A DNA stretch of 7,864 nucleotides, taken from Chloroflexota bacterium. GTDB lineage: Bacteria; Chloroflexota; Ktedonobacteria; Ktedonobacterales; Ktedonobacteraceae. Below are positions 1-5,283 of this stretch, piece after piece. The stretch spans positions 1 to 7,864 of the forward strand of contig VBHV01000232.1 in the NCBI GenBank assembly GCA_005881995.1, read 5' to 3'. Each line of letters opens with the position of its first letter. Within the stretch, counting starts at the first letter, position 1. A program made the translations under genes and the position numbers. The notes beneath the pieces are model-generated. The model made no database searches and had not been told where the DNA came from. It saw only the letters and a list, made by a program, of their open reading frames with translations.

Positions 1-60
1 AGCCGCGCGTTCGCGAGTCTTGAATGTCTTTGCTAAGGAGTTCACCTCAATGATGGACAT
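1..60 (-). CDS. ABC transporter ATP-binding protein, N-terminal fragment (runs off left edge)
   Basis: Only the first 20 codons are in the window (minus-strand ATG at 58-60, open to base 1). The peptide begins MSIIEVNSLAKTFKTRERAA. The pattern 'IEVxxLxKxF+xR' matches the first beta strand of ABC ATPases, especially the ABC-2/drug-export type where a Lys/Arg-rich stretch precedes the Walker A loop. Walker A itself lies outside the window, so the family call is an inference from the N-terminus alone. A strong Shine-Dalgarno (GGAGG, with 6 nt between it and the ATG) supports the start. The gene begins 21 bp after the metG stop with no terminator or obvious promoter between, so it is probably co-transcribed with metG. 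It could instead be another protein that shares this start by chance. Confidence 0.6.
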   Translation of the reverse strand, partial: MSIIEVNSLAKTFKTRERAA

Positions 61-81
61 CCGTCACCTCCTCGTTTCAAT

Positions 82-1635
82 TCATTCGTAACGTGGGAAC
101 AGCAAAGGTCCCGCTTTTACAGAAGTCAGCGTACGACTTCCCCATGTCTCTTCACTCGTCCAGGCTGCTTCACTAACCGTATCTAAACCAAGCTGGCTCA
201 TGATACGATGAGAGGCACCTGGAATAAATGGAGCCAGGTAAACTGCCAGCAAGCGCATGGCTTCCGCCGCCGAATAGAGTACAGTATTCAGCTGTGCCTG
301 CTTTTCAGGTTGGCTTGCCAGCCGCCAGGGTTCGCTTTGTTCAAGGTACTGATTCGTACGGCGCACGAATCGCCAGATGATATTTAAGGCGTTACCAATC
401 TCCCAGGCTTCCAGAGCCGTTTCGGCCTGTTGACGTGTTTCGGTGGCTACTCGCTGCAGGTCGATTTCTAAATCACCTGTAGGACCAGGGGCGGGAATCG
501 AGCCGCCGCGATAGCGCTGTATCATGGTGACAACGCGGTTCAACAAGTTGCCCAGGTCTTTGGCTAACTCGTCGTTATAGCGCTGAATTAACCTGGCGCG
601 CGAAAAATCACCATCTGAGGCGAAAGACAGGTTACGCAGCAGGTAATAGCGCACGGCATCAGCGCCAAATTCGTCTACAAGTTCCACCGGATCAACGATG
701 TTGCCGGTGGTTTTCGAGATGCGCTGTCCTTCCAGGGTAATAAAACCGTGTACCGCTACCTGCCGTGGCAGCGGCAGCCCGGCAGACAGAAGCATGGCGG
801 GCCAGTACAGGCAGTGAAAGCGCGTGATATCCTTGCCTACGACATGGGCGTCAGCGGGCCAGTAGCGCGCAAACTTCTCCCTGTCATCAGGGAAGCCTAC
901 AGCCGTCAGGTAGTTCGTCAGCGCATCGAACCAGACATAGATGACCTGCGAGGAATCACCAGGTACGGGAACACCCCAGGCTTCATCGATGCGACTGGCG
1001 GGACGCGATACGGGGAAATCCCGCAGCCCCTGGCGAATCATTCCTATTACTTCAGACGCTCTCACAGCAGGCACGATAAAATCCGGGTGTTCATTGATAT
1101 GAGCAAGCAGGCGATCACTGTATCTGGACAGAGCGAAAAAGTAATCCTCCTCTTCTATCCAATCAGGTCGCACCGATGGATGAAGTGGACATGCGCCATT
1201 CACCAGCTCTTCATCTGCGTAGAATGCATTACAGTTGGGGCAATACCAGCCGGAATAGATCGATTTATAGATGTCTCCCGAGACCTGCGCACGGCGAAAC
1301 ATCTCTTGGGAAGCCCGGAAATGCATTGGCTCCGTTGTGCGAATCCAGCGATCATAGGAGATGTCCAGCTTCGTCCAGGCCTGCTGGAAGGCTTTGTCCA
1401 TGCTCTCTATCCATATTGGAATATCCACCTGATGTTCCCTGGCAGCTTTCACGACATGCTGGCTGTTCTCGTCAAGCCCCATGCTGAAGTATGTATCGCG
1501 TCCTCGCAAGCGATGGTAACGCGCAATTACGTCAGCTGCCACTTTTTCGAGCGAGTGCCCGATATGCGGAGGACCATTCGGGTAGTCAATCGCAGTTGTG
1601 ATGTAATAGGGCTTGTCGTGTGCTTGTGCTTCCAT
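82..1635 (-). CDS. metG: Methionyl-tRNA synthetase
   Basis: This 517-residue cytosolic class I aminoacyl-tRNA synthetase charges tRNA-Met with methionine using ATP. The HIGH motif is at residues 24-27 (PPHIGH). One zinc knuckle is visible at C132-x2-C135 and C149-x2-H152, within the connective insertion. The KMSKS loop is at 305-309 and reads RISKT; the functionally key second lysine (K308) is kept. A helical anticodon-binding domain follows, with the usual 'NxYxxxxxPW' signature near 430-440, and the protein ends in the typical LFPR. It lacks the C-terminal EMAP-like tRNA-binding domain of the E. coli enzyme, so it matches the short form. The start is supported by AAGGG 9 nt upstream and by alignment of the YYITTAIDYPNG opening to the family. 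A terminator hairpin lies 28-66 nt upstream of the start, inside a leader encoding a Met-rich peptide, which suggests attenuation control. A probable ABC ATPase gene follows 21 bp downstream. Confidence 0.97.
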   Translation of the reverse strand: MEAQAHDKPYYITTAIDYPNGPPHIGHSLEKVAADVIARYHRLRGRDTYFSMGLDENSQHVVKAAREHQVDIPIWIESMDKAFQQAWTKLDISYDRWIRTTEPMHFRASQEMFRRAQVSGDIYKSIYSGWYCPNCNAFYADEELVNGACPLHPSVRPDWIEEEDYFFALSRYSDRLLAHINEHPDFIVPAVRASEVIGMIRQGLRDFPVSRPASRIDEAWGVPVPGDSSQVIYVWFDALTNYLTAVGFPDDREKFARYWPADAHVVGKDITRFHCLYWPAMLLSAGLPLPRQVAVHGFITLEGQRISKTTGNIVDPVELVDEFGADAVRYYLLRNLSFASDGDFSRARLIQRYNDELAKDLGNLLNRVVTMIQRYRGGSIPAPGPTGDLEIDLQRVATETRQQAETALEAWEIGNALNIIWRFVRRTNQYLEQSEPWRLASQPEKQAQLNTVLYSAAEAMRLLAVYLAPFIPGASHRIMSQLGLDTVSEAAWTSEETWGSRTLTSVKAGPLLFPRYE

Positions 1636-1662
1636 TGTCCTTTTCCCTTCTCTCTCATTGCC

Positions 1663-1701
1663 AATAAAAAAGAGGGGCGTAAGCCTGTCGCTTACGCCCC
1701 T
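1663..1701 (-). terminator. Intrinsic terminator / attenuator upstream of metG
   Basis: On the minus strand, AGGGGCGTAAGC (1701-1690) pairs perfectly over 12 bp with GCTTACGCCCCT (1684-1673) around a 5-nt loop GACAG. C and then six T residues follow (1671-1666). This is a textbook rho-independent terminator pointing towards metG, whose ATG is 28 nt beyond the end of the hairpin. It could also end read-through transcripts from the kinase-like gene upstream. Because the only good promoter lies upstream of it, it must be bypassed for metG expression. Confidence 0.9.
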
Positions 1702-1864
1702 GATTCGCTTTGTACGAATAAATCTGTGTTCAAGTATGTATCAACAGTGTGTGTGCAGAGGGCCGCGACAATCCGGCGGGTGCTTCGATAAGCATCCGAT
1801 AGACGAACATGGACATAGGCATCATAACACTGAAAGTAATGTGTTCCTGCTGCATATGCTTATC
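1690..1864 (-). other. Candidate alternative RNA pairings of the metG attenuator
   Basis: Complementary segments occur in the classical 1-2-3-4 order. Segment 1 is GAUAAGC (1864-1858, overlapping the leader Shine-Dalgarno). Segment 2 is GCUUAUC (1793-1787), perfectly complementary to segment 1 over 7 bp. Segment 3 is the 5' terminator arm, whose GUAAGC end can pair with GCUUAU of segment 2. Its AGGGGCGU end can also pair with GCGGCCCU (1766-1759) in 7 of 8 positions, counting one G-U pair and one G-G mismatch. Segment 4 is the 3' terminator arm. The pairings were found by eye and no energies were computed. Short complements of this size can occur by chance. Confidence 0.35.
1730..1855 (-). 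CDS. Met-rich leader peptide of metG (41 aa)
   Basis: A short ORF lies inside the metG leader, from ATG at 1853-1855 to TGA at 1730-1732. It encodes 41 residues beginning MQQEHITFSV and continuing with MMPMSM at positions 11-16 and another Met at 21. Six of 41 residues are therefore Met, four of them within six consecutive codons. A Shine-Dalgarno (AGAGGA) ends 6 nt before the ATG, good spacing for translation. The ORF ends 28 nt before a strong intrinsic terminator that precedes the methionyl-tRNA synthetase gene. The arrangement parallels leader peptides of classical amino-acid attenuators such as pheST or trp: ribosome stalling at Met codons when charged Met-tRNA is scarce would favour an antiterminator. 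No function is expected for the peptide itself. The ORF and its signals are directly visible; the regulatory role is inferred. Confidence 0.75.
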   Translation of the reverse strand: MQQEHITFSVMMPMSMFVYRMLIEAPAGLSRPSAHTLLIHT

Positions 1865-1908
1865 CTCTTCTCACGCTATTGTCTCTACATCTCAATAACT
1901 CTGTTATC

Positions 1909-1937
1909 AATATACCTGCAACCCATAGGCTTGTCAA
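1909..1937 (-). promoter_or_regulatory. Sigma-70-type promoter for the metG leader
   Basis: On the minus strand a perfect -35 box TTGACA (1937-1932) is followed, after exactly 17 nt, by a -10 box TATATT (1914-1909), which matches five of six consensus bases. The predicted start is near 1902. The -35 box begins 5 nt after the stop codon of the kinase-like gene, and transcription runs into the Met-rich leader ORF, the terminator and metG. This is the strongest promoter seen in the window. Confidence 0.85.
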
Positions 1938-1942
1938 GGCGA

Positions 1943-4204
1943 TCAACTGCCGGGTGTGGCGTGCAATCCTGCGACATTTGCTATCACAAACTTGATATCA
2001 CCCGGTGAGGAAGGCAGGGCATTCCCAAAACCGGAGGTATTGATGCTGATCTTTGTTACCCCCTGCTGCTTTAACAGCAGAGCCATGGTATCTGCTTGAG
2101 TTTTGCCAGCGATGGACTGCGCTAAGCTTTGCTTCTGGGCAGTGCTGAATTGGTAGACCCAGATACCCTGGGCTTCGACTGTAAATGAGGCCGAGCTATT
2201 GTCGGTCGCCAGAGATGTAAAAGTCGGGTTTCCTGTTACCGTGTCGCCGATCAGCGCATAGTTAGCGCCGAGTTGAGAGTACGCATCAGCGCCGAGCAAT
2301 TGGGATGCCATAGCTTTCATATCTTGCGGGACATAGACTTCAACCGAACATGTAACCGCCACTTGCACTGTAACATTTGCCGCTTTATCGTTGGCCTGGT
2401 GATTCGACTTCACCCTGGGCGTGCATTGAATATCCTGGACTGTTTGCTCATTTGCATGTATCTGGTTCTGCACTACCGCCTGGGCGCTCGACATGAGCTC
2501 CGTTTGCAAGGAGTTCGTCGCATTATCGATGTCACTTTGCTGCACAAAGGTAAAGTCCTGGGCATCTTGCCCGCCGGTAAATGCCTGTGTATTCTGCGCA
2601 TAAAAGACGATACCGGGATTCTTTGTAAGGTTGTAGTAATGATTGATATCGTTAGCTGGAATGTTGCCACTTTGCCCGGGATTGTCCGCTGTTGCGTTAA
2701 AAGTCGCACTTCCCGAAGAAACTGGTTGAGTAACATTGACTGTTACGTTAACCCCGCTATTACTTTGGATGAGGAGAAAAGTAGCAGGTACCGTTCCTTG
2801 ACTTGCAGTAATCGTTACCTGTCCCGTTGCTGTAGTCGCGTCCTGGTGCTGTGTACCCGTCGCATTCACCGTCATCGATTTTGTTGGTGTGGTATAAGAT
2901 ATGATACGCGCCTGCACCTGCATTTGAGTGGGGTCGGGAGTACCCGTTACCGCCAGGACGGTATAGGTTTTGTCCAGGTGCTTACTCGCCAGAGTAATTG
3001 TCACAGTGGCGGCGGATGCGGGAATAATACCGAGCAGGTACGGTACGAGAAACGGAAGGCTGCCAATAATAAGGAGGACAACGAGGGCTACCAGCACAAA
3101 AGCTACCAATCTCCTGGGTCGCCTCCTGCGACTAATAGGAGCGCTACTCCCGATGATAGCACCGCTCTCACCGGTAGGAATAGGAGTTGGGCCTGCGTCC
3201 ATTGAAGCTAAGGCATGAATCTCCTCTTTACGCTCAACTAGAGGAGATAAAGTTCCTGTTGAAGCCAGCGCGATTGTCTCTACATTAGGGCCTGCACCGG
3301 ATACGATAGGCTCTGGAGAGGATTCAGCAGGTGTATCCGCACTGAATGGCCTGGTGATAGCAGCCGACGCGGTAAGCGTAGGTGTTTCCGCGAGCATGGT
3401 TGGAGCTTCGTCGGAAGTGGCGGGTACTCCATTATGCGAGGATGCAGATAGCATTGTGATGAAGGCTCTGACGTTAGCATGCCGCTCGGTGAGCTTTTTG
3501 GACATCGCTTTCAGGATAGCCTGCTCGATGGGAACGGGTAGAGAAGGATTGAGTTGAGTAGGAGGAATCGGATCAGGGGTGGGTTGATGACCGGTAAAGA
3601 GTTCATAGGCTATGCAGCCCAGGGCATACTGGTCGCTCAACTTGCTCCTGCTGATGACACCCTGGAGTTGTTCTGGCGCCAGATACGGGTCTGCACCGCT
3701 TTGATTGTCAGGCTGAGTCTTAACTGCAGCCAGCCCGAAATCGGTGAGCAGCGCTTCACCGCTGGCATTGTAGAGAATATGTTCAGGTTTGAGCTGGCGA
3801 TGAATAATCTCCTGCTGGTGGGCATAGTCAAGCGCCTGCCCAACCTGGGTGCAGATCGTCAAAGCCTCCTGTAGCGGCAAGGGATTGGAAGATTGGCGGT
3901 TGATACGGTCGCGCAAAGTGACGGGCGGAAAGAGATACTCGCTCACCAGGAAAGGGTAGCCTGCCGCAATGCCAGAGTCAAACATGGAGAGTATAAAGGG
4001 ATGTCTGAGCCTGACAAGGGAGTAAGCTTCCTCAAGAAATGCATTAGACTCTTCCGCAGAATTGAGAAAGGTAGTAAACACCTTGAGCACAACCGGTCGA
4101 CCTGGAGAAGAGATGTGCTCAGCCAGGTAGACATAGTTAACGGCATCGCTAGAAAGCTGGTCAATGATCTTATAATTGCCAATATAGTTGCCTGTGCTTG
4201 CCAT
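1943..4204 (-). CDS. Membrane-anchored Ser/Thr kinase-like protein (probable pseudokinase) with beta-rich ectodomain
   Basis: A 753-residue protein. An N-terminal protein-kinase fold spans about 10-255: VxK lysine K41, DFG at 155-157, APE at 176-178 and DxxxxG from D191. The catalytic loop reads HRQLKPEH (135-142) instead of HRDxKPxN, and the nucleotide loop (LSSDAVNYVY, 17-26) has no glycine, so catalysis is doubtful. A Ser/Thr/Pro/Ala-rich linker (about 256-355) leads to an Arg-rich stop (359-365) and one membrane span (about 367-394). The C-terminal half (about 400-753) should be extracellular. It is beta-rich and carries 'TATGQVTI' and 'GQSGNIPANDI' patterns like the baseplate J/gp47-type domains common in Chloroflexota, plus two Cys (594, 619) that could form a disulfide. 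I chose ATG 4204 because AGGGG lies 8 nt upstream and the kinase fold begins right after it. The in-frame ATG at 4312 would add 36 atypical residues. It is divergent from the methyltransferase gene. Confidence 0.88.
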   Translation of the reverse strand: MASTGNYIGNYKIIDQLSSDAVNYVYLAEHISSPGRPVVLKVFTTFLNSAEESNAFLEEAYSLVRLRHPFILSMFDSGIAAGYPFLVSEYLFPPVTLRDRINRQSSNPLPLQEALTICTQVGQALDYAHQQEIIHRQLKPEHILYNASGEALLTDFGLAAVKTQPDNQSGADPYLAPEQLQGVISRSKLSDQYALGCIAYELFTGHQPTPDPIPPTQLNPSLPVPIEQAILKAMSKKLTERHANVRAFITMLSASSHNGVPATSDEAPTMLAETPTLTASAAITRPFSADTPAESSPEPIVSGAGPNVETIALASTGTLSPLVERKEEIHALASMDAGPTPIPTGESGAIIGSSAPISRRRRPRRLVAFVLVALVVLLIIGSLPFLVPYLLGIIPASAATVTITLASKHLDKTYTVLAVTGTPDPTQMQVQARIISYTTPTKSMTVNATGTQHQDATTATGQVTITASQGTVPATFLLIQSNSGVNVTVNVTQPVSSGSATFNATADNPGQSGNIPANDINHYYNLTKNPGIVFYAQNTQAFTGGQDAQDFTFVQQSDIDNATNSLQTELMSSAQAVVQNQIHANEQTVQDIQCTPRVKSNHQANDKAANVTVQVAVTCSVEVYVPQDMKAMASQLLGADAYSQLGANYALIGDTVTGNPTFTSLATDNSSASFTVEAQGIWVYQFSTAQKQSLAQSIAGKTQADTMALLLKQQGVTKISINTSGFGNALPSSPGDIKFVIANVAGLHATPGS

Positions 4205-4263
4205 ACTCTTCACCCCTTTTGGTAGAGAACGCAGACAATTGTAAAGGTAGTAGGAATAAGTTA

Positions 4264-4292
4264 AGTTTAATATATGTAAAACAATACTGCAA
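4264..4292 (-). promoter_or_regulatory. Possible promoter of the kinase-like gene
   Basis: The minus strand has TTGCAG (4292-4287), a 17-nt spacer and TAAACT (4269-4264), each matching four of six consensus bases. This lies about 60 nt upstream of the chosen ATG at 4204. The surrounding AT-rich stretch fits a promoter, but the match is moderate and other registers are possible. Confidence 0.35.
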
Positions 4293-4348
4293 GCCTCCAC
4301 AAAGAGAAACAAATGTTTTCTGCTCCTTCAGCATGTGCACCCGGCTCA

Positions 4349-4357
4349 TGATACAAT
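4349..4357 (+). promoter_or_regulatory. Extended -10 promoter of the methyltransferase gene
   Basis: TGATACAAT is an extended -10 element (TG, one base, then TACAAT at 4352-4357). No good -35 box is seen 16-18 nt upstream, which is usual for extended -10 promoters. Transcription would begin near 4364, just before the AAAGGAGG ribosome binding site (4368-4375) of the gene starting at 4385. Confidence 0.55.
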
Positions 4358-4384
4358 GCACGTGAAGAAAGGAGGCTATTTTTT

Positions 4385-5200
4385 ATGTTGGATGACTTCA
4401 TAAAAACCAACCAGGACTGGTGGAACGAGGCTGCGCAGGTACACGCCAGTGGTCATGGATATAATATGAAAGAGTTCCGAGCGGGTATGATAAAGCTGCA
4501 CCCACTTGAACGCGCAGAGGTGGGCGATGTCAGTGGGAAGAAATTGCTGCATCTGCAATGTCATTTCGGCATGGATACGCTTTCATGGGCGCGCCTGGGC
4601 GCGCAGGTGACGGGTGTGGATTATGCTGATCAGGCGATTGATATTGCTCAATCTTTAAGCCAGGAACTCAACCTGGAGGCAACCTTTGTGCGTACTGATA
4701 TTTATAACCTACCATATATCCTGAATGCGGCTGGCGAGTTCGATATTGTCTTTACTTCGTATGGCGCCATCTGCTGGCTGCCCGATTTACAGCCCTGGGG
4801 CAAGATCGTCGCGCACTATCTCAAGCCGGGTGGGTTCTTCTATATCGCAGAGGGACATCCATTCATGTGGATCTTCGATGAGAAGTCGCCGGACCTTAAG
4901 ATTGGCTATCCGTACTTCTCCAAAGAACCCATCAAGGATGAGTCGGTGGGTACTTATGCCGAAAAGGATGCCAGGCTGGTACACACAACAACGTATGGCT
5001 GGAACCATACGCTGAGCGAAATCTTCGATGCTCTGCTTTCGGCGGGATTGACCATCGATTTCTTTCACGAACATCCGTTTTGCGCGTGGGAATGCCTGCC
5101 GGATATGGAAGAGGGCGAAGATCGCTTTATACGCTTCAAGGATCCGAGGAAAAGGGAGATGATCCCTTTGATGTTTTCACTGAAAGCGACCAAAGGGTAG
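4385..5200 (+). CDS. Class I SAM-dependent methyltransferase
   Basis: A 271-residue, probably cytosolic enzyme that transfers a methyl group from S-adenosylmethionine to an unknown substrate. The Rossmann-fold signals are in order: motif I LLHLQCHFGMDT (about 54-65), the acidic ribose-binding residue D79 in GVDY, an adenine-contact acid D105 in RTDIYNLP, motif IV FDIVFTSYGAICWLPD (119-134) and LKPGG (146-150) before the next strand. Motif I has LQCHFG in place of the usual DxGxGxG. I recall this as characteristic of a broad bacterial subfamily that also shares 'GAxxWLPD' and 'EGHPF', so it is probably not a defect. A strong ribosome binding site, AAAGGAGG, lies 9 nt upstream of the ATG. The gene is monocistronic: divergent from the kinase-like gene and ended by a hairpin terminator about 12 bp downstream. 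The substrate cannot be read from sequence or context. Confidence 0.9.
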   Translation: MLDDFIKTNQDWWNEAAQVHASGHGYNMKEFRAGMIKLHPLERAEVGDVSGKKLLHLQCHFGMDTLSWARLGAQVTGVDYADQAIDIAQSLSQELNLEATFVRTDIYNLPYILNAAGEFDIVFTSYGAICWLPDLQPWGKIVAHYLKPGGFFYIAEGHPFMWIFDEKSPDLKIGYPYFSKEPIKDESVGTYAEKDARLVHTTTYGWNHTLSEIFDALLSAGLTIDFFHEHPFCAWECLPDMEEGEDRFIRFKDPRKREMIPLMFSLKATKG

Positions 5201-5211
5201 TCTATTTCCAG

Positions 5212-5253
5212 AAAAAGAGAATGGCAGCCACCAAAGGCTTCCATCCTCTCTTT
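5212..5253. terminator. Bidirectional hairpin terminator between convergent genes
   Basis: A three-part stem: AAAGAGA (5214-5220) with TCTCTTT (5247-5253), ATGG (5221-5224) with CCAT (5241-5244), and AGCC (5226-5229) with GGCT (5236-5239). There is one c/t mismatch, a 2-nt bulge and a 6-nt loop. On the minus strand the stem runs into five T residues (complement of 5212-5216). On the plus strand it ends in TTT. It sits between the methyltransferase stop (5200) and the stop of the Asp-box gene (5284), so it likely ends both transcripts. Confidence 0.75.
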
Positions 5254-5283
5254 CCTGTATGTATTCCCTCAGAATAGATGGCC

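Larger units (their letters stand above)
1636..1902 (-). promoter_or_regulatory. metG transcribed leader (candidate Met attenuator)
   Basis: This is the stretch from the predicted transcription start (about 1902, placed 7 nt after the -10 box) to the metG ATG. In order of transcription it contains a Shine-Dalgarno (AGAGGA, about 1862-1867), a 41-codon leader ORF with clustered Met codons (1730-1855), a 28-nt spacer with a 5-bp hairpin (AUUCG/CGAAU), an intrinsic terminator (1663-1701) and the metG ribosome binding site. No plausible promoter fits in the 30 nt between terminator and metG. RNA polymerase must therefore read through the terminator to express metG, which implies conditional termination. 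I looked for T-box (UGGNACCGCG) and SAM-I signatures and found none. Confidence 0.75.

Noticed and set aside
748..1791. Plus-strand 347-codon open frame opposite metG
   Set aside because: It is antisense to the well-supported metG gene and to its leader, has no recognisable domain, and its Cys/His/Arg-rich composition is typical of an antisense shadow frame.
1885..1890. ATG-TAG start-stop minimal ORF early in the metG leader
   Set aside because: It has no convincing Shine-Dalgarno and most likely arises by chance. The leader ORF at 1855 has a proper one.
1663..1902. T-box or SAM riboswitch in the metG leader
   Set aside because: The leader has a terminator in the right place, but I find no UGGNACCGCG-type T-box motif and no SAM-I core. 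The nearest candidate, around 1763-1772, does not match. The Met-rich ORF explains the arrangement better.
2273..3205. Plus-strand 310-codon open frame opposite the kinase-like gene
   Set aside because: It is antisense to the ectodomain of an intact gene. The composition is rich in Arg, Cys and Ile, and no domain is recognisable.
4205..4312. 36-residue N-terminal extension of the kinase-like protein from ATG 4312
   Set aside because: There is no good ribosome binding site at 4312. The extension overlaps the AT-rich presumed promoter and does not resemble the family, whereas ATG 4204 has AGGGG at proper spacing directly before the kinase fold.
4341..4353. Similarity of GGCTCATGATAC near the methyltransferase promoter to bases 192-204 inside metG
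   Set aside because: It is a 12-base match with one copy inside coding sequence and no flanking similarity, so it is best explained by chance.
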